This document shows positions 34,794-46,100 of a DNA stretch of 64,000 nucleotides, piece after piece. Under the pieces are notes generated by a model that made no database searches, was not told the DNA's origin, and was given only the letters and a program-made list of their open reading frames with translations. Every line of letters begins with the position of its first letter. Within the stretch, counting starts at the first letter, position 1. Source of the DNA: Spizellomyces sp. 'palustris' (Eukaryota; Chytridiomycota; Chytridiomycetes; Spizellomycetales; Spizellomycetaceae); contig QEAR01000019.1 in the NCBI GenBank assembly GCA_006535965.1, positions 1 through 64,000 of the forward strand. Direction: 5' to 3'. The position numbers were made by a program, and so were the translations under genes.

Positions 34794-35154
34794 ATTTAGT
34801 TGCAGGCGTTTAGTTTTCAAGTCAACACATTACGTATTCAGAATTACATGACAATGGATAGGCGACTTGTAACCGTTATACCTTTTCACCCCATATCTTT
34901 TATATCAAAGCATAGTGTCAACCGTTACATTACATTGTTGATTGTGATATTTGATCAATTGTAGGATCTATGATTTAGCCGCGTGACGCATGGCAATCTG
35001 TCCCGATTTGGGCAGCGTATGTCACGCTGGCGATCCTTCGCATCACATCCAACGGTTTTCCAAAAACCGTCAGCAAGCACGACCTCTTTACCGACTATCT
35101 GAAATCCCGGCTGGAAGTGGGAGTATTACCGTAGCGAGCGCCTTCTGCAGTATC
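34794..35154. other. Spacer, no gene seen
   Basis: 361 bases between two plus-strand genes: AT-rich 3' region, then the leader of the acyl-CoA-binding gene. The frame of the next gene extends upstream without an ATG in good context. Confidence 0.45.
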
Positions 35155-36495
35155 ATGGAGGAACGTTTTCTGAGAGCTGTCACCCTCATTTCTGCCGCCC
35201 CGAAAGAGCAGCTCCCGCATGTCGCTCCAATTAGCAATGCCAAGAAGCTGGAGCTCTATGCCTTCTATAAACAGGTCAAGAGTCTGGCCTTGCTTTGAGA
35301 CTGGCAGCTGGCATTGTTGCTCTATAAGCGTCCTTTCCCCTGACGTTCGTCTGTCTGATTGCAGGCGACGTTAGGAAAATGCAACATCCCCACGAGACCC
35401 GGGTGGTTCGATATTGCTGGGAGATACAAATGGTACGTCTCTTTGGAGTGATATAAGACCTACGGACCTGTATGACACCTTTGCTGTATCTTCTTTTCTT
35501 GCTACGCGCTGTAGGGATGCGTGGAATCGTTTAGGTACCTGCAAAGTTGGGTCTTATGATTCATATCGTAGCTCTCTTGACATCTAATGTATTGACTGTT
35601 GGCAAAGGGGACATGCCAAAGGAAGAGGCTATGCAACATTATCTTGAAGAAGCTCTTCCCATCTTGCAGCAGTTTGCGGATTTACCGGAAGCTCAAGTTG
35701 ACGTATATATCAAGCGTCACGTTCAACCCGGAGATAGGTAAGGGTTCTATAGTGACTCATTGGCTACTGGGTTCTGAATTGTAAGGTTGCCCAGGCAGGA
35801 AGTGGAAACACTGTTTCAGGAAACTAGAAGATTTGTCCAGGAAATGAGGTAATGCCGCAGATGACTTGGACATCACCTTCGCTAACGGTAACGGGGAAAT
35901 GCAGCTACAGCGACGAGGAGGACCGATTCTCCTTCGAAGATGTGCAAGGGCACTCACATCGCTCGAAGAGAGCCACCCCAAAAGATTCACCGTCTTCTCC
36001 GACCCTCATTCCACGCGATGTCCCTTCAATTCCAGAGCCTGATACACCTCCACTGCTGACGGAAGTCTTACCATCACCATCCACACCACCAATACCTCCA
36101 CCACCGGATATTGCCGTCGCTCTAGCTGAGGAAGTGTTAACGAACGCAGGCGAGCTTCGAGACCATTTTGCCCTCCAGCAGCGCATGTCACCGGAAGCAA
36201 CCCAGCGTCTTAACGAGGATGTCGTCGCGCTATTAGATGCTGTGATGCAAAGGCTGCATAGGGTGGAGCGAAGGCTGATGGTGTTAGAGCAACAGGACGG
36301 GAAGGGAGATACAAAGAGTAAGCGACCTAGTAACGGGCGGGGCACATCAACGCTAGTGATGGTAAGGATCTTATCGTTCAATGAGCACGTCGTATGCTAA
36401 AGCTCCCGAATTTGCAATATTAGTGCACCTTGGTAGCGGCGGCACCTATTTTTGCTTTCGGAATCTGGCATGGCGTGAAAACTCGGCGAAAGTAG
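35155..36495 (+). CDS. Tail-anchored acyl-CoA-binding protein (ACBD5/ACBD4-like)
   Basis: Seven exons (35155-35274, 35365-35432, 35515-35534, 35608-35737, 35786-35848, 35905-36361, 36424-36495) give 309 residues. The N-terminal ACB domain is of the long type: FLRAVTLISAAPKEQ, LELYAFYKQATLGKCN, RYKWDAWNRLGDMPKEEAM. The middle is Pro/Ser-rich and acidic; a helical segment (ATQRLNEDVVALLDAVMQRL) precedes the end. The last exon, joined through the GTAAGG donor at 36362, adds a hydrophobic segment LVMCTLVAAAPIFAFGIWHG closed by VKTRRK, a typical C-terminal tail anchor. Human ACBD5 has this layout and sits on peroxisomes. Exon 3 is only 20 nt but codes the conserved W-DAWNRLG. Confidence 0.85.
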
Positions 36496-36749
36496 AAAAA
36501 AAATCTGTATACTCTATAAATATGTTTTCTCCTTCATTAAGGGAGCTGTATCCTGGGGGGTCAGACGCGATCACCCCATTTGAACCACAAAAATTCCATG
36601 CAATCGCCAAATAAAGTGGTTGGATGGCTACTTGTATTTCTTTTTGCTTTGCTCATCATCGTTTGAGGACACCATTTCATACTGCAATCCGTCGATCTCC
36701 GGGTTGTGAATTACCGGTCTTTCTCAGCCCCCACCAACACCTATCCGCG

Positions 36750-37597
36750 ATGAACAGTATTGCCAAACCCCCAGCTCCACCTAAAGTCGCTAAGGAGAAA
36801 TCCACGGCTAAACGCTTAATTGTGGTTCTCCAGCAAGCATCACTGGAAACCGTCAAGTTGGGTAAAGGAAAGGAAGGCCACTATGCTCTTCTGAACTGTG
36901 ACGACCATCACCATCTCCTCAAGAAGCACGGCAAAGATGTGTCGGAATCGCGGCCTGACATTACCCACCAGTGCCTCCTAACACTGCTCGACAGTCCCCT
37001 GAACAAAGCGGGATTGCTGCAAGTATACATCCATACGACGAAAAATGTTTTGATAGAAGTGAATCCACATGTACGGATACCGAGGACATTCAAGCGCTTT
37101 TGTGGATTGATGGGTAAGTGATGCTTTGTCGTTTTTCCAGGCGTAGAGGTCCTTTATTGACTTGCCAACTAACTTTCTGCCTGTCCGCAGTGCAACTGCT
37201 TCACAAACTGAGCATCAGATCGGTGAACGGGCCTGAGAAGCTTCTTAAAGTTATCAAAAATCCTATTACGGACCATTTACCTCCCAATTGCAGAAAAATA
37301 AGTAAGCCTTTCTCATTCGCATGTTGCCTGCCTCAACCATTATATAGGACGATTGACCACCTTCCGATTTCAGCCATGTCGTCCGAAGTTCAAGCTGTCC
37401 GACTAAATTCTTACGTCGCAACATTACCAACCGATGAACCGGTAGTCTACTTCATTGGCGCAATGGCTCACGGTCCGGATAACTGGGTGGATGACATTGT
37501 GGACGATAAGATATCAATATCCGAGTATCCTCTTTCTGCATCGGTCACATGCGGAAAACTTACATGTGCATACGAGGAAATGTGGAGTGTATTGTAG
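36750..37597 (+). CDS. EMG1: EMG1/NEP1, 18S rRNA pseudouridine N1-methyltransferase
   Basis: Three exons (36750-37113, 37191-37301, 37374-37597) give 232 residues, the usual size. SPOUT-family blocks are present: [89 protein letters not shown] and [20 protein letters not shown]. It methylates a hypermodified pseudouridine of 18S rRNA and assists small-subunit assembly. The start [11 protein letters not shown] is the first ATG of the coding frame after an upstream stop-rich leader. Confidence 0.95.
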
Positions 37598-37954
37598 ATG
37601 GTCTGGTAGTAGGGCTGGATTTGGATTTATATTTAAATAAGCGAAATGCGAATTATGTACATAGTGTGGGAGCCACTGTTTGGGCACTGGTTGCTACAAT
37701 TTGCAGCCATAATTGCAAAGATAGACGAGAAAGCATTGAAAAAGACGTTGAAATCGATGGGTTGCTTGTTATGATGGCTTAGCTAAGCAGCTGGTCATGT
37801 GCTGAAACACAAAGGTTGGAGGTGGCGTTGTCCTTTGGGGTTCGTCCCGCTTTTCGCCCAACCAACGGCCTTTCACTTACCCAAGCAGACGCGGAGTTGG
37901 TTCGCCAGACTCTCTGACCACGAGCAACACCACGATATATTGCCGGAGCGTAGC
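37598..37954. other. Spacer, no gene seen
   Basis: 357 bases between EMG1 and HAP3, both on the plus strand. No motif or RNA gene noticed. Confidence 0.5.
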
Positions 37955-38739
37955 ATGTCCGACACAGGGTCCAATACGGGAGGAGGGAATGGAGCGTACG
38001 ACGATATAGATCGTGAACAGGACCGGTTCCTTCCTATTGCCAATGTCGCCAGACTCATGAAAAGAGGCCTCCCGAATAATGCCAAAATTGCAAAAGACGC
38101 CAAGGAATGTGTTCAAGAGTGTGTCTCAGAATTCATATCGTTTATCACCTCTGAAGGTTTGTACCCTGCTGGTTGTGAAGCTTTGCTATCCATTTAGCAT
38201 CAGTTATAACACTCTTTTTGGCGTCACCTGTAGCGAGCGATCGGTGTCAGCAAGAGAAACGAAAAACTATAAACGGCGAAGATATTCTGTGGGCGATGCA
38301 ATCGCTTGGATTTGAAAACTACTGTGAAACATTAAAAGTCTATCTGCACAAATATCGGGAAGCAACCAAACTCGAGCGCGCTGCCTCAATACCGAAAGAG
38401 GATATGGGAATCAATGGTTTGTCGGACTCTCCCACTGATGAGGCCGCGGCGAACCAGGCAGCGATGAACCAGGCAGCGCTCAACTCTGCAGCGGTTGCTT
38501 ACGCCTTGGCACTGCAACATCATCAGCAAACAGCACAGCAACTACGACAGCAACAGCAAGCAAGTCATGCAGCGGCTCAACAGCAAGCTACACTACAACA
38601 ACTCCAACAGCAGCTACAACATCAGCAAGCGACGGCAGGTCAGCAAGGGCAGCCAGGCACACTACCGTCCATTACACCACAGCAATTGCAAGCGCTCGCT
38701 GCCCATTACGCCGCACAGCAAGCTCAATTTACTACATAG
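37955..38739 (+). CDS. HAP3: HAP3/NF-YB, CCAAT-binding histone-fold subunit
   Basis: Two exons (37955-38156, 38234-38739) give 235 residues. The histone-fold core is intact: [59 protein letters not shown] and [19 protein letters not shown]. It pairs with NF-YC/HAP5 and NF-YA/HAP2 to bind CCAAT boxes. The C-terminal ~110 residues are unusual: Ala/Gln-rich with long Q- and H-interrupted tracts ([16 protein letters not shown]), a likely activation domain that in animals is normally supplied by NF-YA/NF-YC. The intron sits in the middle of the histone fold. Confidence 0.95.
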
Positions 38740-39099
38740 TTGGAATTTAACGCTAGATATAGTCACTTGCGGCAATTTTAGAGCACGAGCATTCCATTTT
38801 TGTTACCGGCTGTGTCTACCCTTGGTTGTATGGAGGATACTTTTCTTGTATTTATTTTTTTTATGTTATGTGTCGGAATGAAGTATAGCACGGACATGGG
38901 GATGACGGGGAATAGTGGGTGCCGTATTCCAAGTTAATTGCTTACTGTCATTTGGTCTTTCGAGTGCACGGTAAGTTGCCGGTTGCATATGCCTCAAAGC
39001 AGTATGAAAAGGATCCAGTTATACCAATACGAAAAAAATGTTCATTCTTACAAAACTATGAATACAAGAATCCTATAAACCATGTCCATACGGAAACAT
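38740..39099. other. Convergent 3' spacer
   Basis: 360 bases between HAP3 and the hemerythrin gene. T-rich near 38850, otherwise featureless. Confidence 0.5.
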
Positions 39100-39897
39100 T
39101 TAAGGCTCCACTGCCTTGAGTTCCTCTTGGCTGGGAAATTTACTGAACATATCACGAAGTTTGTCCAATGGGGCGGTGAGAAGGCCAACCACGGTTTCGA
39201 ATGGTGGCTTGTCGGGGGCCGAGGGGTGAGAGCTGGATGGATGGATAGATGACCGAATCAGATGAACATGCCAAAATGCTTGAACAATGTGGGTTTTTAA
39301 AACAACTTACCGAGTAGGAACAAACTTCTTTGTCATCTGGAACTCCCGTCCTAGCTTCGTGCCTTCCTCGTTTTGCAATGCGCTCCTGAGTTTTGGCAAG
39401 TCTTCAGTCTCCTCTTCGTTGATATGTTGACGCAATTCCCTCATCATTTTGGCTAAGAGTGCATCGAAATCAGCGTCCTTGCCAGCCGTCTTCTTCTGGA
39501 GTTCGTAAATGTCGTTCTTGACCTGCTGGTGCTCTTGGCGGTCCTTATCGGCGATGGCTTTGCCGTTGGTTACGTATCTTTCGAGAGCAGGGTACACGAT
39601 CAACTCTTCAGCTATTGAGTGTCTGGCGATTTCCCAAAACAATTGGTTGACCCATTTCTGTTGCTCTGTCGGCTTCCCATCATTAGCAAGGTATTGCTAG
39701 CAAAGTTGACGAGAAAGGGATCAGCATGCTTCATTCATCGGTGTCGGATCCGTCAAGCGTTCATTGTAGCTTCCTGAATGGCTCTTTACGACCAAAAGGC
39801 CTCTCATGTGTTTGCTACTCACTTCGTAGTAAGTTTGAATTTCCTTGTGGTCATAGATGACGGCATCAACCACATGAACATTCTTGTTACCGCTCAT
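39100..39897 (-). CDS. Hemerythrin (HHE cation-binding) domain protein
   Basis: Three exons (39897-39823, 39696-39311, 39232-39100) give 197 residues. Di-iron ligand patterns of the four-helix bundle are visible: DAVIYDHKEIQTYYE, then WEIARHSIAEELIVYPALE (HxxxE), DRQEHQQVKNDIYELQ, and LRQHINEEETEDLPKL (HxxxE). The domain fills most of the protein, with a short tail (PLDKLRDMFSKFP). Fungal HHE proteins are implicated in iron/oxygen or nitric-oxide handling, but function is not settled. No signal peptide or membrane segment is seen. Confidence 0.9.
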
Positions 39898-40571
39898 GTT
39901 TAGGAAAAGTATTTAATCGGAAAGAATTGGCGTATCGGAAATTGAGTAGCTCGGTGATTGGGGAATGGAGGGCGTTGCAACCCGACTGGGCCCCTCTTCT
40001 TTTATAACCCGAGCGGATGAAAAAGTTGGGGGGCAGCCATTACGTCACATTAAAGTAACGCGGTTCGGAAAAGTTAAAATGAGGTATACGCATAAACGCC
40101 TGCATGCTTGGAAAAAGTGTGAGATGAGGTGACGACTTCAAAGGCGGAGAAACCTTTTTTTCTGTTCATTGATTGGTCCACACGAGGAAATTAGACCTTA
40201 CTGGGCTGGGGCCCTCCACGCTGGAAAACTGAAAATGGATCGATTGCTTTCGCTGTGGTCATCGTGCATCCTTTTGCCCTTACGAGTGGTGGGTAGTTTG
40301 GGTGTTTGGAGCAGACAAGACGATTTGGCTACGCAAGGTGGACAGATATACTGTCTGAAAAATCTATACATTTACGGTGATTGCTCGTCAACTTGTGCTC
40401 AATGCAGAAAATCGTCCAAAGAGGTTCTTTGGACTAGCCGCTGTGTATTAAAGTATCAATGGGGTTTGTCTAAGATCACTTCTGGTTATGGTATATCAAC
40501 ACGCTACTCTCCATGCGGTTCCATGTGGCGGGCATCACGACACAAAGAGCTCTCCGGCGAGACTGCTTATC
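39898..40571. other. Upstream region of hemerythrin gene, no gene supported
   Basis: 674 bases between two minus-strand genes. A 138-codon plus-strand open stretch at 40169-40585 overlaps the last exon of NDUFS4 on the other strand and shows no motif; I treat it as chance. Confidence 0.5.
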
Positions 40572-41324
40572 TTACTTGGTTTTGATCATGCGCAGCTTGC
40601 CCGGAACATACTGTTTGACATGAATGAGTACAGCTCGGCGAAAAAAGAGGAAACGCTCATCCATAAATTTGTTCTAGTTACCTTGAAATTGTCTGCGTAC
40701 GTCTTCACCCGGAACTTTTCTGGCTTTGGTTCCTCCACCCAATACTCGTAACCCTGGCGCTCAGCAAACAAAATCGCATCTTCCTTGGATGTAAAGTTCA
40801 TTCGTACACCTTGAACCGCATCGTGGCTGAAGGAGTGGTCAGTTGCATGCAGGCCCAGGCAACTTGGTTACAACAAGAAATTCAAATTGTGTGAATAGTA
40901 CCTACTAGCCCAACCCATTAGTGGGTTTTCCCACCGCTCTTGTACGTCGAAATCAATTCTCCAATCCTCATTGTTTGCCGTTCCTTGTTGCATGGCGTTG
41001 CGCGATGGTTTGAAAATCTTCACAGAACGTCGTGAGATTTCCGGAGGGACACCTACACATACAAAAGGGGGCCATTGAACAATAGTGTCAAGAATGCTAT
41101 CCCTCCTACATCGTACGCCTACCGCTGCAGGCGTCAGCTTCAAACACATCGCGTTGGCCCTTTGGTGAGGGAAAGACCAGGTTTTCGTGCTCCTTGTCTG
41201 CTAGCGGTTCGCCGGAGAGCTTTTGGAGTTTCTCCGAGGACACATGTCGGATTTGCTGTGCATATACAAAGGTTGGACGAGCCAAGCCCGTGAGTCGGCG
41301 AGCAGGTAAGCGGAGGAGGGACAT
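40572..41324 (-). CDS. NDUFS4: NDUFS4, 18-kDa accessory subunit of complex I
   Basis: Four exons (41324-41123, 41052-40902, 40826-40682, 40610-40572) give 178 residues. An Arg-rich N-terminus without acidic residues ([16 protein letters not shown]) is a mitochondrial presequence. The core follows family order: [61 protein letters not shown] and [16 protein letters not shown]. The last exon is only 39 nt and gives the basic end LRMIKTK, as in other family members. The subunit stabilises the NADH-oxidising N-module in the mitochondrial inner membrane. Divergent from the GPI protein with 210 bp between. Confidence 0.93.
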
Positions 41325-41534
41325 TGCTGGTGACAGGGTGTTGTGGTTGCGCTGAAGCGATAGGTATTGAGGCAGCGATGGCTAGCCGTTGCTATGGGCA
41401 ACTGTTGATTACGCGCGGCGGTGGGGTCCCCGTTTCATACGCGCCATAGCTTACGCACGGAAAAGAAAGCATAAAAGCGGCCGCCCATCGCTTCGCTCCC
41501 TCCACCAGTTGCTTTGGGCTCATTAACTCTCACC

Positions 41535-42206
41535 ATGACGGCTTATAGAACGCTACGGTTCACATTCTGGTTGACCATTGCATTTCTTGTGCTCGCAGTG
41601 CTAGTGCAAGGCCAGGCTCCTCCTCCAGGAAACGGCGGCGCCAATGGGGGAAACAACACAAATCAAACTGCTCCGACAAACACAACAAACACCACCCAAC
41701 CGATGCCGCCCTGCGGCACCCGTCCAGGAAGTATATTGGTAGATTCCCCGCGCTCCACTACGGTAGTTGCCGTGGGCGGGACCCTCAACATCTCCTGGCA
41801 TTACAACGATTTCGTCGACAAGGCCCGCTTCCCTGCTAGGAAGGTTGCGCTCTACTATCAGCGTGCAGACCAAGCCGTCACTAACAACGGCTGGAAAGCC
41901 ATTGAGGAGAACCTTCCGCGTGACACTACAAACTACACCTGGACTATTCCATCGCTTCAGGATGCTTTCTACCTGATACGCTACGTCATGGATGACCTCG
42001 ACCCACAGAGGCTTCCTGCGAACGGAAACTGCGTGCCTGACACATTCCCTGGTCCGACGAGTAGTCAGCAGTTCAAGATTATGAACTCGCTCCCTCTTGT
42101 AACAGGTCCGGACACTATGGGCCCTAATAGTGCGGCCCTCAAATCTGTTTCGGGCATCTTCACATTCGTAGCTGTCCTCGTTGCGTCCATGGTCATGCTG
42201 TGCTAG
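41535..42206 (+). CDS. Kre9/Knh1-like GPI-anchored cell-surface protein
   Basis: A single exon with 223 residues. A signal peptide lies at the N-terminus (FWLTIAFLVLAVLVQGQA). A linker rich in Asn, Thr and Gly with many N-x-T/S sites follows (NNTNQTAPTNTTNTTQ). The central ~110 residues form a Kre9/Knh1-type Ig-like domain (ILVDSPRSTTVVAVGGTLNI, YTWTIPSLQDAFYLIRYVMD, SQQFKIM). The C-terminus is hydrophobic (SGIFTFVAVLVASMVMLC) after small residues, fitting a GPI-anchor signal. Kre9/Knh1 proteins take part in beta-1,6-glucan assembly; here a cell-surface place is well supported, the enzymic link is not. ATG 41535 is the first in the frame. Confidence 0.8.
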   Translation: MTAYRTLRFTFWLTIAFLVLAVLVQGQAPPPGNGGANGGNNTNQTAPTNTTNTTQPMPPCGTRPGSILVDSPRSTTVVAVGGTLNISWHYNDFVDKARFPARKVALYYQRADQAVTNNGWKAIEENLPRDTTNYTWTIPSLQDAFYLIRYVMDDLDPQRLPANGNCVPDTFPGPTSSQQFKIMNSLPLVTGPDTMGPNSAALKSVSGIFTFVAVLVASMVMLC

Positions 42207-42382
42207 CAACATACGAATCTGAATGTTATTGTAGTTATCCAACGACCCGTGGGCGATTTGTATTTAGGGATATAGTTAAATCTCTTTTATGTATGTATTC
42301 AATAATTCATAAACAAGTAAAGTAGATGGTGGAGCGACAAGATGCTCAGCCTGCTTGCCAAACATTTTCTCTGTGAACCTCG

Positions 42383-42970
42383 TTAATAACCCGCAACCAA
42401 GTTTAATGGCCCTTCCAAATATTCCTTCAGTGTTCTTGTCTGAGCCGATGGATAGCATCAGTAAAGAATGTTGTGATCAAATGGCTATGGAGTTACCTTT
42501 GCCTTTAGCAAACCCCATTCCACCACTTCATCAGCAACTAGACATAGGAGCATCCTGCTTGTCCTTGTTATCGACAGCTTCCCTTGCTTATACAATGACA
42601 TATATTGGATTTTAAATCCAATTATCACCAGGATAGCATTAACAATATCGTACCTCGCAATCCAATATCAAATTCCGCAAGCCTTCTTTTCCCTCCCCAC
42701 CGTCCACCGAATTTGCAGCAGGAGGTTTACCGTACCGCTCATATCCAAACCACACATTACTGGCCACTGCTGCCAAGACCTTGGCATCCTTCTCGGTTCC
42801 CCCTGCAAAGGACACTAGTGATCCGTCGGGGTTTAAGAGGCTATAGTAAGGTGAAGAGCACATTACTAAAAGTCGGTCGTCAATGTAACAGCGTATCCTT
42901 ACAGTGCTGCGTGAACGCCTGCGGTGTTCGCTTGCTGAAGGACTTGGGCAATAACTTTTGGCTTCAACAT
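42383..42970 (-). CDS. LAMTOR2: LAMTOR2, roadblock-domain Ragulator subunit
   Basis: Four exons (42970-42903, 42840-42654, 42586-42497, 42439-42383) give 133 residues against 125 in human. The match is end to end: MLKPKVIAQVLQQANTAGVH (MLRPKALTQVLSQANTGGVQ), LNPDGSLVSFAGG, DAKVLAAVASNVWFGYER, LILDCEQGKLSITRTSRMLL and LLKAKTRTLKEYLEGPL. As a roadblock/LC7 fold it pairs with LAMTOR3 in the lysosomal Ragulator that anchors Rag GTPases and TORC1. It keeps close animal-like sequence rather than the diverged yeast Ego3/Slm4 form. There are about 190 bp to the divergent PRP39. Confidence 0.92.
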
Positions 42971-43162
42971 GTCTTCACCGTGGCGGTCAAAGGCGGGAAA
43001 CCAAACCGTTCTGAAAGTCGCCTTCACGATCGAGCGTGTTCACGTGGTAAATACCTGACGTGTCTTTGACATTGGGTTGCAAATTGCTTTTTCGAACAAA
43101 ATCTTGTCAAATCTGTCGCGATCGCACATCCTACCCTAGTCCATACCACCTGACAACACAAG

Positions 43163-46100
43163 ATGGCAGAGGATTATCTTATGGGTAACGGTGCTTATGG
43201 TGGTATGCATTTTCTTGGACAGTTTTACCGCTCAGGTGCTTTCGTACTGATGCGCAATTATAGACCACATGGATGGGGCAAATGGAAGGGACCTGCAAAA
43301 GTACGACGGGGATGCGGCAAAAGACCCTAACGCCGATGACGCTCCACAGCAATCGGAATGGGAGCGGTTGTGGGACGCAGTCAGCAAGGTACTTAGCTGA
43401 CTGCTACTGGTGGGAAATTGCCTACTAACCAACCATGTAAAAGAATCCTGATGATTTTGAATCTTGGGAGTACCTGATTGCCGCTGCAGAGGGTGCCAAC
43501 GGTGGCGTTACGAAGAACTCATCTGCCGAAGACCAGCAAAATCTTCGGACAGTGTATGATCATTTCTTGCTGAAATTCCCTCTATGCTTTGGGTATTGGA
43601 AAAAGTACGCCGATCGGGAAAATGCGCTGGAGGGACCTGAGAAAGCACAGGAGGTCGGTGGAGGCTGTGAGGTCTTTTATATTGAATGGTGCTAGTGTTC
43701 TCACATTGTTGCCACATGACAGATCTTTGAACGTGGGGTCGTTTCCATCCATAATAGTGTCGACTTGTGGACTCAATACTGTACTTTCAAAATTGAAAAC
43801 TTTGCTATTGACGAAACGGGCATTAGAAGGTGGGTAGGAGTGTGTTACTGTACAGGTTTGTCCTTTAGGGGTGGATAAGACGTTGTTTTCGGTGACGATC
43901 TTCGGGTCGCATCGAAAGCACGGCTGACTGTTCCCGTAGGCAAGGCAGAGGGGGCAACGCGAAGTGGGCGGGACTAGACTCATGGGCTGGGATAGCTGGT
44001 ATTACCTTGTCTTGTTTTGTTCGCTTTGCGATGTTGTGGGGAGTTTTGCCCATGGATTGCCATTGCCCGTTGATGAATGTTGCGACGACGCGAACAATGG
44101 GCCAGAAGGTATAGCTTGGAGCCACCAATTAGGTGTGGTCTTCTGACTATGTTTTGCCAGCTTTTACGCAGTTGTGGGTGGGATGAGGGTTGCAACATTA
44201 CGGTCTTCGGACCGCAGTGCTTATTCCGGTCGAGATTCTGATGTAGTATACCCGTTTTTCTTTTCTTATTAGTCTGTTCGAAAGAGGAGCTGACGCGGTC
44301 GGTTATGATTTCATGAGTCACGTTTTCTGGGACAAATACATCGCGTACGAGGAATCAAAGGGGAACTCGGCCGGGATTATGGCGATCTTGGAGCGCATTA
44401 TCCACATACCACTGCATCAGTATGCACGTTATTTCGAAAGGTTCGTAGTGGCTGCCCTCGCCAGCGATTAGGCAAATGGTATTGACGATATTCATATTTT
44501 ATTGCATGCAGTTATTCGACGTTGTCCGTTACGCGGCCCGTCCGAGAACTCGTGTCTGCCGAGGAATACGCGAAGCTAGAGGATGAGATCCGTAACCCTG
44601 CGAAGCAAGAGGATGACGACAGAGCCCCACCTGAACACAAGGTTCGACTTACTGATCCATGCTCTTAGACCTCTGCGCGTGTTATTAACAAGGCTTATAT
44701 CGCCGACAGACCGACGACCAGGTTCAAGCAGAAATGCGACAACGTATCCATGCCATTAAATCTGAATTGTACATGAGAACACAAGATGCTGTGCATAAGC
44801 GATGGATCTACGAGTCCGAAATCAAACGCCCATATTTTCATGTCAAGCCGCTAGATGAAGCGCAACTTGCTAACTGGCGCCGATACCTGGAGTTTGAAGA
44901 ATCAGAGGGAGATCAGATGCGAATCTATGTACTCTATGAAAGATGTCTGGTAGCATGTGTACGTATCACAAGCGGTGGATGCGCCTGCTCAATGTGGGGT
45001 TGCATTTTATTCCATGGTTTCTTGATCTAAAACGCCCTTTACCTTTCCTCTAGGCTCTGTATGAAGAGTTTTGGAAACGGTATATCCAATTTCTCCTTGC
45101 CAGGGAGGACTTTGAAGGAGCGCGAAATGTCTATATAAGGGCTACCAACATTTTCATACCTTCAAGGTGAGAATTCGTCCTATGGGTCAATCTAGACAAA
45201 TACTGACAAGCCGATAATCAGCCGACCTTCGGTACGCCTATCGTACGCCGCCTTTGAAGAAGAGCGGGGGCGTATTGAGGAAGCACGACAGATTTACACG
45301 CAAGTGCTGACACAGCGTACGTTATGCAATTACCTAGAATACCGTACTGGCAATTCCTAACTAACTATGGTTGCAACGTCAGTCCCAGGGCATTTGGAGA
45401 CCCTCACAAAGTATGCGCACTTTGAACGTCGTCAGGGTAGTCAAGAGAAGGCGATAGAGGTATTGGACAATGGAATCCAGTCCGCAACGGACACAAAGTC
45501 AAAAGGCTTCTTGGAGGCAAAGAAAGTAAAGTGCAAGTACAATGTAAGCTTAGAAGTACCAGCTTTTCTATGCTTGTCACAAATTAAACGTCCCTTTATC
45601 ATTTAAGGCGGACGGGGACATAGAAGCGGCACGAGCAGCCTATCAAGACGCAACACAAAAGTACTCAGATAGCAGATTCCTATGGCTTAGTAACCTGCTT
45701 TTCGAGGTAGCTCAACCAGGTGAGAAATCTAGATATGCAGCGCCCATATTGCCCCAAATATTTATCCTCATCATATTGTAAAGGGCCAAAGGCGCTGAAC
45801 CACGTAGCACAGGTATGGGAGGAGGTAAAAGCCTCCTCCTTACCTGCTGAAGACAAGCGGGACATTGGTCTGCGGTATCTGGACTTCTTATTGGAAAGAA
45901 GCACAGATATAGCGCTCATAAACAAGATTGAGCTGACTGTGCACAGGGACTATGCTTCGCATGGCGAGCCTTCGAGAAAGAGGTGCTTCGAAGACGACTC
46001 TGAGTATCGACCAATTAAGCAAGCGCGGGCCAGTGTCGATGTGAGTGGGATCGCGCCTGTTGATGTTGGTACTCCAACAACGCCATATTACGCTCCTCAG

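Noticed and set aside
35515-35534. Suspicion that the 20-nt exon in the acyl-CoA-binding gene is an artefact
   Set aside because: It codes the conserved DAWNRLG of the ACB domain and fits phase on both sides, so it is kept as real.
40169-40585. 138-codon plus-strand open stretch as a gene
   Set aside because: It has no motif or splice support and overlaps the NDUFS4 last exon on the other strand.
44070-44160. Box C/D snoRNA in the long PRP39 intron
   Set aside because: A TTGATGA and a CTGA lie about 85 nt apart, but the C box deviates at its first base and there is no terminal stem.
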